A stretch of DNA of 64,000 nt from positions 1,860,001-1,924,000 of the forward strand of contig JAFEVB010000004.1 of the NCBI GenBank assembly GCA_032629725.1. Direction: 5' to 3'. The stretch is from Gremmenia infestans (lineage: Eukaryota; Ascomycota; Leotiomycetes; Helotiales; Hamatocanthoscyphaceae). The translations under genes and the position numbers were made by a program. The notes beneath the pieces are model-generated. The model ran no database searches and was not told where the DNA came from. It worked only from the letters and a program-made list of their open reading frames with translations. Of this stretch, positions 21,185 to 33,725 are shown one piece after another; position 1 is the first letter of the stretch; each line of letters starts with the position of its first letter.

Positions 21185-24157
21185 TCAGTACCTTGCCATC
21201 GTTCCAGATCCAAGGCCCGATTCAAGCATCTCCCCAAGCGTGTCCCAACTCCGGGCGTCTTCTCCGCTCCCAGCTCTTGCGACTCCCTTCAATCCACTAG
21301 CCACGAACCGTACCCACCTATCAAAGTCTGCTCTCATAGTCCTCAGCTTTTCTACGTATGATACTTCTCCCTGGCCGTCATCAACCGAGAGGATGCTGAG
21401 ATCAATGTCGATTTCCTTCCCCTCATCGTCAGAACTTTCAACCTTATCCTTGCTGTCCTTCTCGTTCATAAACATCGACTGCCGCCCTTTCCTCGGGGTC
21501 TGCAATCCCAGACCAGCCATTGAGTGTTCCATCATTTCTTGCTGCCGCTCCATAAACTCTTTGTTGGCAACCGCATTGGCCGCTTGGGCGTCCTCGAGCT
21601 TAATTGCAAGATCCAAAATCTTGAGAACTATCTTATGGATCAACTCAAGACGTTGTCCAAGTAATGCTTGTTCCACCATGGAAATGATAAAGTTCGAGTG
21701 GGCATCAATCATATTGTCAACATCATTGGCCGCTTTCAAGGCCTCTCGCATTTTATGCGAACCTGGATCCAGGACTAGGCATGTGACATAGTACTGCAAT
21801 GTCTGAATGAACCACAGTAGACGTGTTCGAAGCGAGTAGTAGAGAGCACGTTCATCAGAACTACTGTTGCTTGTAAGGATATCTGCAACTAAGCGCTGAC
21901 GATGGAGGATGTGGGAGCTCCTTCTAATTTGGAAGAGGAAAGTGAATATCCGCTGATACGAAGTGTTGGTTGCGGGATTTATGATTGTTTTAATTGGCCA
22001 AGAAAGGTGGTATTTGAGCTCGATGATGGACAAAGCTTTGACGGTCCTCCTGCATTTACCTGGATCTTGACTTCTGCGTGAAAGTGGCAAAATGTTGATG
22101 CGTATACGATCCGAATTGGTGGATGGCAGAACACCAAATGCACTCCTCACTAGCTCGGTCAGTGTGAACCGGTCGTTCCCTGTGAAGAATGGAAGATTAG
22201 CTTTGATTTTTTGGGGAATTCTCAGAGTGCGGATAAGTATTTCTAGAGCAGCGAGACATTCCTAGGATGTCTGATTTAGACGCTCTAGAAACACATCTTA
22301 CACCCTGCATGTCAGAATAAGAAAGAGATGGGATGTTTCTCTCACAGGAGTTATCTAACGTATCCAATTTGTCAAACAAGGGGTTGGTGAAAGCGGCTCC
22401 AGCTGAACCATCAGCCATGAAATAGATTTGGGACATTGCCTCCAGTGAGGTATGCAGGCCGCAAGAATCGAAAAGTATTTTTCGGAGAGTCGATGAGGCA
22501 TATTGGTGTTTGCTTTGAATCCAGGCGTCAAATGCTACGTCAAAGAGCTCCTGAAAAGGGGCAAGCCGGAGCTTGGAAAGATCGCAGACAGTCTCGAAGT
22601 CTAAATGGGGTTCCAGGCTTGATTCGAAAGATCGCATCAGCGGGTATTGGTTGAGGTGCTTCAAGACCACAACACTCTTACCCGTCGTGAAGATCTTGCT
22701 GGCAGCCGCTCTGAGAAAGCTAGGTGCATGCAAAATGCCATTCTGAGTCTGGCGAAGTTTGTATCGAGATTCCCAAAGCGCGGCCGGCTCTACTTGTCCT
22801 GAAGCTTCCGATATAAAGAATATTTTATCCCCATGACTGAGATCTCCGTCCTCCATCCAAATCCTGATTGGTCGAAGGTATATCTGAAAGCACTCGAAGA
22901 AGATATCTCCCATGAATGCGTAAATTTGGTCATTTCCCGCCATTTGTGAAGTGCAGGTTTCATCGTACAGCAACTCCAAGTACCGGAATGCGTGGGCATA
23001 TGGTTCTGCATCGAGGTTTTTTGTTATTCTAGAAAGTCGGACTAAAGGTTCCACATAGGGGTTTATCTCTGCTTGAACACTGAGCAGGCTGACAATAATA
23101 TCTTCTTTTGGCTCAACAAAACGTTGTTGAATGCTTGACAAGAGGCTCTCAAACTCTGATATTCGTGCCAAAATGGATCCATTAAAAACTTGAAGTAATG
23201 GGATTGATTGAGGTCTCTTCGCCCACCCCCGAAGACTCATGACCGACGAGCCGTAGTCTGCCAAATCCTTAGCCAACTTGTACAATGCGTCCCCTGAAGC
23301 ATGTTTAAGAGCATAGTTCTTCGACGGTACAATGATGGTAGGTTCTTTGGGCTTGGTCTCGAACAAGGAAGTTGGATATCCTGCAAGCATAAATAAAACT
23401 TCACGTACAGCCTGGAGCTCCGTGATGGGCTTCTTCACTGTCTCTAGCTTGACCCCACCAACAGTGGGATTCTTGAGCCAGAATTGCGCTTCCCTTAGCC
23501 GGTCCAAGTCTTCATGATCCGTTATTTCTACTGCGTAGTCTTCCGGTCGTTTATTCATGTCCTCGTCGACACTTGATTGATCCGTCTCGGTCGTGCCAGA
23601 TATTTCGGACCGAATGTCCTCAAATCCATCTTCGTCGGAGCTGTCACCGCCAAAGTCGACATTCTTCCAGATGCTCTTATCCCGCAGAAGAGGGTCCTCG
23701 GCAGCAAGGTCCTTCCATCGCAGTGGTGGTTCAATATTCGGTTCCGGTTCGATCAGAAAGTCGAGATCCTCAAGCTTTGTTTTTGAAAGGGGTCTATCTG
23801 ACAGCTCGAGGAGCAAATGCAGTATCTCAGGCGCCCATTTTATCTCCATCTTCGACAGTTTGTCCATCCGTTCTTTCAGCGCATCAGCCAAAGGGTCTTC
23901 ATTGTAGACTCGGAACTTCTCCTCCAGTCCATCGAGTCTGCTAGTGACATCAAATTGGTTCGTTCGCAGATAGCTGTTATGCCGTAATGCTCGCAATGCA
24001 GACTCTCTATGGGCGTTGAATCTTCCAGGTTCGTTCTGCAATTTGTATCAGTGTCCGGATCGCATTGTATCAACAGTTTATTTACCTTTGCAGAAGTAGA
24101 CGTGAGCAGTGTCACTAGTTCGTCGGTCAGAGCGCCCAGCTTTACGAGATGCGCCAT
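21185..24157 (-). CDS. Gamma-tubulin complex component (Spc97/Spc98 family, probably GCP5/Mod21-like)
   Basis: Exons 24157-24086, 24035-22302 and 22261-21185 give 960 residues. The protein belongs to the family that nucleates microtubules at spindle-pole bodies and other organising centres. Family-like stretches include VREVLFMLAGYPTSLF in the N-terminal GRIP1 part, LRPIRIWMEDGDL, the SFLRAAASKIFTTGKSVVVL block and, in the GRIP2 part, ELKYHLSWPIKTIINP and IFTFLFQIRRSSHIL. A low-complexity acidic segment (DSSDEDGFEDIRSE) near residue 170 and a divergent C-terminus point to GCP5/Mod21 rather than GCP2, 3 or 4; that subclass is a judgement, not a proof. The start ATG gives MAHLVKLGALTDEL; an in-frame ATG at 24259 would add 34 residues with no obvious homology. 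The second intron is only 40 bp. Confidence 0.85.
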
Positions 24158-24412
24158 TATGAGAATATGTCTAAAGTAGAGTGGAGTATCGAGTATATTG
24201 ACTAAACATTTCAAGTGAGGTAAAGTAAAGTTCCACGCGCCTGGGAGACGCGACTGCATCGTTCTTGCCTGGTATTCAAGGCCATCATACTGTCAATGCA
24301 ACGCCAACGCCACCCGACGACACGGTTGACGAATATCTGACGGCAAGAGCCGCTAAGGTAAAGGGGGATCTTTAAAAACATATCCACAACACACAATTCA
24401 GACGACAACAGC
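24158..24412. promoter_or_regulatory. Divergent promoter, gamma-tubulin complex / mannosyltransferase genes
   Basis: Only 255 bp separate two outward-facing start codons, so both promoters must share this interval. I do not recognise specific binding sites. Confidence 0.5.
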
Positions 24413-25769
24413 ATGGCCGTGGCACGCCCCATTCGTGTCCTGGGTTTGTTAGCCATTGGGCTATGGGTTTTCTTCTTATACCAAGTGTTTGGTACCAGAG
24501 GATCTCCAAAGGCTCCCGGCGAACATGTCGAGAACATGGAGAGAGATCCAAATCTGGACAGTATGCGCCCGCCCACCTGCTTTCCTACCAGAAGCAAAGA
24601 TTTGTACTGATTTGAGATGCAGTAACTGGAGAACCCGAGGGTGTTATATTACACCGGGCAGGTAAAGGATATGCGCCTGGTCCTGAGGGGACATCTCGAA
24701 TCAATGCGACTCTCCTGTCTTTGGTCCGCAATGAAGAGGTGGATGGGATAGTACAAGCTATGCGAGATCTCGAGCAAACGTGGAATTCCAAGTTCAATTA
24801 CCCCTGGACTTTCTTCAATGACAAGCCCTTCTCAGAGGAATTCAAGAAGAAGACTCGAGCGGAAACGAAGGCAGAAATTAGATATGGTAGGGCTCCTTTT
24901 GAGCTTCGTCTGTACCGTGGCTGACATATTCCCTATCTAGAAATCATTCCTGCTGAGCATTGGGATGTCCCCTCGTGGATCAATGAAGAGCTATTCCAGG
25001 AATCGGCGCAAATCCTCAAGGAAAACGACATTCAGTATGGATCCATGAAATCCTACCATCAGATGTGCCGGTGGAACAGCGGTCTTTTTTACAAACATCC
25101 TGCGTTGAAGGATACGCAATACTACTGGCGCGTGGAGCCCAAGGTCCATTTCTTCTGCGACGTGGACTATGATGTGTTCCGGTACATGCAAGACGGAAAC
25201 AAGACATACGGATTCACGATCAATCTATACGACGCTCCTGCATCAATCCCTACCCTATGGCCCGAGACGGCCAAGTTCCTGGCGCAACATCCGGAGTATA
25301 TGCACGAGAACAATGCAATGCCATGGGTGACGGACAACAAGAGGAGGCCGGATCACAATTCGAAAGCGAATGGATACTCAACCTGTCATTTCTGGACCAA
25401 TTTCGAGATTGCAGATATGAGCTTCTGGAGGAGTCAGGCATACGAGGATTACTTCAACCACCTGGATCGTGCTGGAGGTTTCTTTTATGAGCGGTGGGGT
25501 GATGCGCCGGTGCACAGTATTGCGCTGGGCCTATTTGAAGATTCGAGCAAGATTCATTGGTAAGCCAAAGCGCTTCCACGTGTCCTGGAATTTTGCTAAC
25601 TGGTGTGAATAGGTTCCGTGACATCGGATACCAACACATTCCGTTTTTCAATTGTCCCAACTCACCGAAATGCAAGGGCTGCGTGACCGGACGAGTCACA
25701 GATGGAGAGTCATGGTTGATGAAAGAGGATTGCCGACCGAACTGGTTCAAATACGTGGGGATGGGTTAA
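24413..25769 (+). CDS. Alpha-1,2-mannosyltransferase, KRE2/MNT1 (KTR) family, GT15
   Basis: Exons 24413-24560, 24623-24886, 24941-25560 and 25614-25769 give 395 residues. This is a type II Golgi enzyme that adds alpha-1,2-mannose from GDP-mannose to N- and O-linked glycans of secreted and wall proteins. The single N-terminal anchor (about residues 7-26, VLGLLAIGLWVFFLYQVF) is followed by a stem and the GT15 domain. Diagnostic blocks are NATLLSLVRNEE, WTFFNDKPFSEEFKK, YHQMCRWNSGLFYKHP, YYWRVEPKVHFFCDVDYDVF, YGFTINLYD and CHFWTNFEIADMSFWRS, which contains the conserved Glu discussed as catalytic in yeast Kre2. The C-terminus has the usual Cys-rich FNCPNSPKCKGC. Length is near yeast Kre2 and Ktr proteins. 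Which KTR subfamily it belongs to would need a tree. Confidence 0.94.
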
Positions 25770-26793
25770 TGTATAAGAAGTGATTCGTTGTATTATCTAT
25801 TGGTATTGGTGCAAAATAGCATTGCAAGGTGTTTGGGAACTGGGCAATAACTGTAGACTAATCCTTTATCTGGAGAACCAAGAATGATTTCATGATCACA
25901 TATGCCATGTAATCGCCATTAATTTCTCCTCTCTTTGCAGGAGTATACATTTCGAGAGTTTAATCCGCTTGTCGTGAGACGACTTCCCTTATTTAGGACC
26001 GTCCAGAATGTGAAGCTTTTGACCAGGCAGCTGATCAGAATGTTAATAAGTCTTTTCGTTAAGCTTGGAAGATAGGCGAACTAATATGCTGTATGTTCTA
26101 CTATATTTGCAACCATTCCCTCCGAGGTTTTGAGGTACGAGATACCCAATTATGAAGCACTAGAAGTATGATTTTGCTTAGGTAATCAAGTCATTGACTC
26201 GACTAGACTATAGCATAGCCAGCCACTTCTACCATGAATGGCATGCTCAGATATCAAGTTCCACCCGCCGAGGATAGATAATGACCCACCCCGCCGAGGC
26301 AATATGGGAACCCAGGCTCGGTAGATGTTCTTCTACCGGTGTCAAACAACAAGCCTAGCTTCATTATCAAGACTAAAGCGGGAACAAACTTTTGCCAGCC
26401 AATGATAGTCTCCATTGAAGGGATCCCCTGAAGGGAGTACATAATCTGTCGCCATTCTGATAAGTTTTGATAATAATAAAATGACTAGACTAGGGCCATT
26501 TTTCCTGTGCAGAGCGGGGAAGCTCGACTTGGTGTGAATGTGCAGCATGGCACCCGGCCGCAGGGTTGAACGTCGCTAAAGAGAGTGGGGGGAAGGGGTC
26601 GTACGGGCGTAACTTACAAATATAAGTACAATGCTTCCAATCATTTAAAATCTTGATAAGCTATTGATTGCAGGACCGGTGTGACTCAAGCTTTACGGGT
26701 CGAAATAACGGACACATTCATACAAGTAGTGCGGCTTCTGGGAAGGAGAAAGAGTTGCAGTTCGAAGGGATAATCCATTCAGACAAAGAAAAA
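25770..26793. other. Intergenic region, no gene seen
   Basis: About 1 kb of AT-rich sequence without a supported gene. It must contain the promoter of the serine hydrolase gene starting at 26794. Confidence 0.5.
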
Positions 26794-28390
26794 ATGGCAA
26801 GTGAAACTTTTGAACAGAGGATAGAGAGGGCGTGTAGGGATAAAGAGATTCCTGGAGTCCTCGTGGTTGCGGATGATAGAGAAGGTACGTTTGACATGAA
26901 ATCTTGGTTGGAGGAAGTTTCCGAGGTCTTTCAAGTCTCTTCCAGCCTAGCTGGCGAGGCACAGTGCCCTGATTTTTGGGCAGAGAAGGGGAATTCTGCA
27001 GTATGAAGTCAAGTTGTGCTAATGGAACCTAGGCAACTTCAGATATGAGAAAGTTTTTGGAAGCCGCTCTCTCAAGGACCCTTCCAAGTCTGACCCTATG
27101 CCCAAAGACGCAACGATGTGGATGGCATCCTGTTCCAAGTTTCCCACCTGTGTTGCAGTTATGCAGTGTGTCGAGCGTGGGCAGTTGAACCTGGATGACG
27201 ATGTCACTGGGCTTCTTCCTGAACTCAAAGGTCTTCCGATCTTGGCAAAGTTCGGTACAGGTGATACACAGCCGACTATGGCTGAGAATACCAAGCCGAT
27301 TACTCTGAAGTCAATAATCCTTGATTACATGCAAAGTGATTCGAGAAGCTAACAAAACGTGCAGACAACTTCTCACTCACTCATCCGGTCTCACATACGA
27401 CGTCTTCAGTAAGTCACACGACCTATTTCGATTTTGAGTCTTCTTCTAAATCTTTAGGTCCAACGATGATGCGCTATCGTATTGTCGTTGATAAGTATAC
27501 TCCTACTTTAAACATAAAAACCCCCCTTACAGAAGCATTGAAGTACCCGCTGGTCTTTGAACCAGGAGCTTCTTGGGAGTACGGTGTAGGTATTGACTGG
27601 GCTGGATTTATTGTTGAGCGCGTGTCCGGCATGGATTTGGATGCGTATATGAAGAAGAACATCTGGGGTACGTCAACTTTGCCCCATACATACGAGTCAT
27701 TTGTATGCTATATGAGCTCGGCTTTCGGTTCCTATAGAATTCTCCATACTGATTCACCAGACAGATCCCCTTGGGGCCAGCTCTATCACTTTCCACCCCA
27801 AGAAGAACCCCTCAACGTTTGCCAATCTGACAGACATGTCTGTCAGATCCGGTGGCATGACCCCTTTTGGCACAGCAGTCGATCCCGAAGCTCCTGTCGA
27901 GTACACAGCGGACAAGGTCTTCAGCCTCGACATGCCCGACTGCTCCGGCGGTGCAGGCCTCTTTGGGAATGTCCTCGATTATCAGAAGCTGCTCCACAGC
28001 ATCTGTGCCGACGATGGCAAGATCCTGAAAAAAGAAACTGTCGATTACATGTTCCAGGACCATCTAACCGCTGCGTCGAAAGCAGTGCTCAATAAAAGAC
28101 TTGAGGATCCAGCACTCCGGGAGATTCTGGGGGGAGGTGTGATGACGGGAATGGAGATCACCTACGGGCTGGGTGGTATGATATTCCTGAAAGATGTGGA
28201 AGGCGGGAGGAGAGCTGGTACGATGGCATGGGGAGGCTATCCCAACCTGCTGTGGTTTTGTGATAGGAAGGCTGGATTGAGTGGAATTGCGGGTGCTCAG
28301 GTAGTACCGGCTGGCGATCCAAAATTCAACCGCCTGTTTGCGCTGTGGGAGCAGGAGTTGTATGAAAAAGCTGGGAAGGGGAAGTTGTGA
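26794..28390 (+). CDS. Beta-lactamase-fold serine hydrolase / transesterase
   Basis: Exons 26794-26884, 27033-27309, 27365-27408, 27458-27667 and 27765-28390 give 415 residues. The active-site SxxK is S63-C-S-K66 (MWMASCSKF). QLLTHSSGLTYD follows, and WEYGVGIDWAGFIVE supplies the second-motif Tyr in the form common in fungal class C beta-lactamase-like esterases. WGGYPNLLWFCDRK near the C-terminus takes the place of the KTG/HxG box. This family includes EstB-type esterases and LovD-type acyltransferases. There is no signal peptide, so a cytosolic esterase or acyltransferase is more likely than a true beta-lactamase; the substrate is unknown. The second intron starts GTCAAT, which is weak, but the splice restores LKQLLTHSSG exactly. 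There is no biosynthetic cluster next to it. Confidence 0.88.
27825..27848. repeat. Perfect 24-bp palindrome inside the hydrolase coding region
   Basis: The sequence ATCTGACAGACA is followed directly by its exact reverse complement. It lies in exon 5 and codes for part of NLTDMSVRSGG, which belongs to the protein, so it is not an insertion. Confidence 0.9.
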
Positions 28391-29249
28391 AAAATATATG
28401 GGTTATAAGGACGTAAAAGTCCGATTAACTAGCAAAGCAACATGTCTACTGTAGCATTTACTCGCCGCCTTTGTTCATTATTCCACCCATCATTCACCGC
28501 CGGCCTGAGAGATAATCAAGCCCTGAATTCTTTGTTGCACATCGTAGCGCTAAGGAAAGATATAAAAATCGGGATTGACGCTAGGGAATTCTAGGCGCTA
28601 AGGTTTAGGAGTGCTTAGGTAAAGCGTGGCAAGGGAGGGCTCGTGGTGGACATAAAAAGCGGTATGTATCATCTTAAGTGTCTTAATTTCCTACTCTAGA
28701 TATATCATTGCAAACTGGTTTCGGCTTTTCATTAGGACAAGGTGGCGTGAGGTTAGTGAGGGGCTCCTAGCTTGGAAGAAAGGGGGGAAGGTCAGGATTA
28801 AGCGAGGAAGAAAGAAGATTGCGCAAACATTCGCTCACACGAGGGATACCAGAAGGCAGTGGGTCTCAAGTAAGAGAGACAACAAATGAGGCCAACAAAG
28901 AGAGCGACTAGATCGTAAATCTGTAAGGGATGAAGAGTTGTCCGAATCACGTGATATAATATTCAAAATATAAAGCTGAATTGATATTGTTTTCGCCCTT
29001 CATAAGACCTCAAAATGCCATCTTCTAAATACGTATCTGTAGAGCTTGAATATTCTATAACAAAGTGCAAGCAACTTAGTGTAACACCTTACCAAAGCGT
29101 GACCAAAACACTAGTGCATTCCTGTCTACTGACATCATGACTTCAAAATATAATCTCACCAACAGTATAAGAAGGGTTATAAACCACATCCATGAACTGG
29201 CAAGCAGAAAGGATTTTGTCAATTCAAAATAAATAAGTAAGTAACAATC
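28391..29249. other. Intergenic region, no gene seen
   Basis: An 859-bp AT-rich spacer between two plus-strand genes. I find no coding or RNA gene in it. Confidence 0.5.
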
Positions 29250-30147
29250 ATGGGGATATCACATTCAACTGCCCGTTGGGTGGCTCCCCTCTCTTTCGCC
29301 ATCGACTTCGCAGCCCAGCAATATGGCATGATGTCTTCCCCAAATATGAAAGATGTACATGATGCCAACCTATCTTTCTGGTCACCTCAGCCATACTTCA
29401 TTGCTGGCTTCTTCTTCCCACAACAGTTGTTTCAATTGGCGTGGCTATATCGTCTCTGGAAACTCGATCCGGAGAAGAGTGCCGAGGAAAAAAAGGAGGT
29501 CGAGACGATGGTCGATTTTGTTCCTTACTACGCTGTTGGTAATCTTTGCATCGGAAGTATGTCTCAAAGTCCTATTGCTAGAACTTGTACTGATCAGCCT
29601 ACAGCATGGATGATATTCTGGAATGCCTCTGCTTTGAAGACGGCAAACGTTTTCGTCCTCATCAACTCCTTTACTCAGCTTTATTACATATTTGGGCGAC
29701 TCCCACCTATGAACACTCGCTCCACTTCTTCTGTTCTCACGCACATTGTGTCTAAAACGTTTGCTGGAATTGGAGTCCTTGATTTCTTGCACAACGGCTC
29801 CGTCGCTTATTTCGACCATCAGGGTCCTTCGACCGCGGTGAAGGTCTTGACTGGACTGGGCTTTGGTGCTCTTGCTACTTCAAGCGATTGGATCTTCGGG
29901 GGATGTCTCGTGTACGATTTGATAGCGTTAGCAGTAGGTCAGAGAGGAATCGGTGAGACGTCTTGGAGCAATTTGTTGGGGATCTATGCTGTGGGCGCTG
30001 CCGGAATCGTGGCCGCAAAGAATTTGGCGAGGTAAGCTCGGTCAGGAGTCATGGTTTGAAACAACGTCGCTCATGCTATTCAGACCCCCATACGTCAAGC
30101 AAGATCCTAGTGGTTATGAGGCTGCTTCAACCGAAGATGTGGTTTGA
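29250..30147 (+). CDS. Uncharacterised polytopic membrane protein
   Basis: Exons 29250-29556, 29605-30031 and 30084-30147 give 265 residues. Hydrophobic segments lie at roughly residues 10-25 (weak), 50-70 (FIAGFFFPQQLFQLAWLY), 93-112 (VPYYAVGNLCIGTWMIFW), 118-138 (NVFVLINSFTQLYYIFG), 150-172, 183-212 and 225-243, so about six or seven membrane spans. The N-terminal ARWVAPLSFAIDFAAQQYGM and the SFWSPQPYFIAGFFFPQQ block look conserved in character, but I do not recognise a named family and give no function. The first intron (48 bp) is a multiple of three without stop, so a retained form would simply carry 16 extra residues; its GTATGT donor and CTACAG acceptor favour splicing. Transcription direction matches its upstream neighbour. 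Confidence 0.75.
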
Positions 30148-32572
30148 GCTAAACCGGACTCTCTTCAAAGCGTAGGGACAACAGCATCAGGATGCCGAGT
30201 CCAATGTACTGTATATTAGCAATCAACGAAAATCTACTTAATAATGCAGAAGTATCAAATACTCCAAGCAGAATCGTGAGTTGGGCTGCAAGCCCAACCC
30301 GAGCAAGATCGTGGACCACAATTCAATCGCACTTCAATTGTGGAAATAAGAGCTTCTAGCCTAAATTTACTGCGAAATCCAGGCACTTTAAGAGATATTT
30401 CCAGACACCTAACTTGTTCTTCACGAAACAGCGCAACTGACAGTAAACATTAATTACACCTTCAACAAACCCCACACCTATCCGCATCTACCCCGTCAAC
30501 AATCATCATAGCTACCCAGGCAGCAATGATGAAATCTTACACAATCACGTGCATGTACCCCTTTTCAATGTTCGCTTAAACTCTCCTCGAACCCCCCACG
30601 CAGACCTTCTCGAGGGACATAGAAAAGAATGGAGGGAGGCAAACTGAGTTGGAAAGTACACCCGATGTGATGGATAATTTGGAACTCTCAGATGCAAGTT
30701 GACCTTTCAATATCCAAGAGTTGCATATGAAATATCAAGCATTGGTTACTAGACGAGGACTGATTTGAGCAACGCGACACAGTGTAACCACTTCACGACA
30801 AAGGTGACAGGACCAGGTGTATCAACACTACTCCCAATGTGATCGTCACAATCACCCTAAACAACGCCCTTTCTCCGCCAAGTCTGCCTTGGGACCAACA
30901 CTCAACCACAAGCCCCGACCCACTCCTCACCATCGCCGCCATCACAATATGCGGACCTGGAGGACCTGTTAAGAGAAGCTGATCTTCCCACATCTTTGAG
31001 CTGTCATAGTAAGCAGTACGGGACACGCAGTACCTAGTGACAATAGGAAAACCCCTGCTAAGCACTTAAGACCGAGGCTCATAGCTTGCGTCAGTCATAT
31101 CCTATCCTATGCTTTGAGTAAGGCTATTAAACACCGTGAATCAGCTGGCTCCAACACCTGTCATGGTACTATTAGAGCCTTTCTAATTATGTGACCGCGC
31201 GTAGACTTGGCGCCTGGCGCATAAGCAGGTGCCCCAATAAATCTGTATATAATTAAATGTTCCCTAAGAAGTTCTTCTAGACTTCGCGGTTATCTGATTA
31301 ATAGAACGTACGACCTTGATCTACGCTCGCCCCTTGACAACACACTCGCCCCGATTCCGAAATTGCCCCTTCAGTTCCAGACTGAGGGCTTGAACAACCG
31401 ACCGATCCCCAGAGAAGTCGAATTGGAACTACGACTGCGAGTCCGGCCGTAGGTGCCCCAACAATCATAAAGATTATAAATAAATAAATACACAAAATGT
31501 AACGTTTCGTGCGGCATGTTACCCCTCTTTGGGGATTTCAGTAGCCATACAAGTTGGATAGATAGCCACTGAGCCAGTTTAGCAAGGGAAAATTGCGGGA
31601 AACAACGCTGCCATAAACAACTTATAAATAGCTCCTACGACGGCGTAGCATAAACTGTGATAGTAGCAAGAAAGGACATAGCGACGAAGGACACACCATC
31701 ACGTTACCAAGATTACCATTGTGTCTGATGTAAGAATTGAAGAGATAATTGATTATGCATACCTTCGGCAGCAGCTTAGCGGCCCAGTCATATTTTTAGT
31801 AGATTCTCCACCCTTGTCATGGTCGCAGCAATGCGTCCCCTGCCACGCGACTCTCACACCTCCTTCAGTCCATCTGCATATGCACGCAGACCGGGACGGG
31901 GACCAGAATGGGCACGGGAAGTTGGAAGGATTTGGCTGACCAAATGCTTTGTGATGGCCGGGGTACCCCGTAGATAGACACCCCGGTACAAATACGACGT
32001 GCAAAACCTGGCCGCATCGAAAAGTACGGATAGTTCGGTAGTCCGGCAATTAACCTGCGTCTGCCGGCCAATATGTTCTCGTAACCGAAAATGGCACGCT
32101 ACTCCGTAAGGTATGCTGTGTGATCCTTCCAACCAACAAAACTAATCTAATGCGAGGCGTGAATATCGAAATCGACGCTGAAACCGCTCACTGCGCCGGG
32201 AAGGGGCTTGAAAACCAAGCTGACTATCCTTCCAAGCCTGATGATAATACTGAGAGTCTGAGACAGTGTCATTTCTTGTGAAATAAATTTTGTGGGTATC
32301 GAATCTGAGTACCTCCCAGGCGCCACCCAAAGTCGATGATAACAAGTGCTGCTTTTTGTCTCCAGCACGAGTCGCACGGCATTCGCATTAGAACCGGGTC
32401 GTTCCAGCCAGATTGACCCAGCCTGACATATACGAACGCAAAATACCGACCCGGCACACTTCAGTCCTCAGCCGAAAAACCTGTTTGGTAAATGCCAGTG
32501 ATTGAATCCAATGGTACGAAGTACTTCAAACCGTGAAATGGTTTTTCGGAGAAAGAGTGCGTCGAGCATTTT
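30148..32572. other. Long intergenic region, no gene seen
   Basis: About 2.4 kb with many stops in all frames. A TACTCCGTA motif lies near 32100. Short open frames here show no recognisable protein features. Confidence 0.5.
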
Positions 32573-33725
32573 CTAACTCGCAGAGCCAAACACGGTAATT
32601 GTCCCGTCTTGACCCCCGCAGCACCATTGGTCTCCCCGTCCATTTTCCTTCCAGGCCACGCAACTTATCACGTTTCTCTTCTCCTTTTCCTTCTCATCCA
32701 GGCCAATCTTCTTCTTTTTCCCTTCGGCCTTGGACCCCTCAACACGTATCCTCTGGATGATTTGGCCGCTTAAAGTATCCCAGATGGCGACCTCGCCGTC
32801 GTCGCCCATGACATTCTCGTTCCCACACAATACCCATCGCTCGTTCCCGCCAAACGCACTTCGTAGTCTGAACTCCTCATTCTTCCACTTTTCGCCCTTG
32901 TAGGACTTGAGAAGTCCTCCCCCGTCCTTATCCATAAGTCTGATACTTGAATCCAAACCTCCCACCAGAACCCCTTTCCCATCCCTCGTCCTCCGCAAGC
33001 TCGTCACACTCGCCCCAATAACGTCGGTCTCTAACTTTCCCATCCTAATATCGTAGCTCCTCACTGACCCATCTACACTCCCTGTCAAGATTTCATATTG
33101 CCCATCTTTCCTAGCCCCACTCCCAGCCAGGACACACGACACCGAGTCCTTTGCATCGTCCAGCACCATAATGGGCTTCGTACTGTGGCTCTTGACATCC
33201 CAAATGCGTACAGAAGAATCAAAGCTCCCCGAAATCAACACACTGTCCCCTGCCCCTGCAAAGGTAACCGTGTTGATCCTGGCAGTGTGGCCTTGGTTCC
33301 CTCCATACCGCCGTATGGTCTGCGCTTTCGTGACATCCCAGTGAAAAACACTGCGGTCGCCGCCTACGCTGGCGAAGGTTGCGTTGTCTTGGTCGACGGC
33401 AATATCTAGGACTTCGTAGCCGTGTGCGGAATAGGTCTGGATGAGCTGGGTTGCGCGGGGAGGCTCGAGGGGGTTGCTGCTTGGCGGTGCGGGTGGGCGA
33501 GAGGGGTTGTAGAGGCGGATGGAACGGTCGGAGGAGCCACTTAGGATGTAGGTTGAGGGGGAAGAGGAGTAGGTGAGGGCGTGGACGGGTCCTACGACTT
33601 CAAGTTAGTATGTGCTTTCCGTATATAGTGTCCGTAGTGCAGTAATGGCTTTGTAACAGGATGCTGGATGCGAACTTACCATTAGAGCCATGAAGTTGGG
33701 CCAATGGCTTGGAGGGAAATGCCAT
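32573..33725 (-). CDS. WD40 repeat protein, MORG1/WDR83-like
   Basis: Exons 33725-33680 and 33591-32573 give 354 residues, which is slightly above the ~315 of animal WDR83. The chain is a run of about seven WD40 blades: VHALTYSSSPSTYILSGSSD with SIRLYNP, VLDIAVDQDNATFASVGGDR with VFHWDV, INTVTFAGAGDSVLISGSFD with VRIWDV, then YEILTGSVDGSVRSYDI, VLVGGLDSSIRLMD, GEVAIWDTLSG and WCCGGQDGTITVFG at the end. The short N-terminus LAQLHGSNGPVHAL and the SYDIRMG blade match the MORG1/WDR83 type, which in animals is a MAPK scaffold and also travels with the spliceosome. The insertion KAEGKKKKIGLDEKEKEK lies between blades 6 and 7. Assignment to this subfamily is by pattern; a role in fungi is inferred. 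Confidence 0.8.

Noticed and set aside
26794..28390. Reading the SxxK protein as an antibiotic-resistance beta-lactamase
   Set aside because: It lacks a signal peptide and a KTG box and fits the fungal esterase/acyltransferase branch of the fold.
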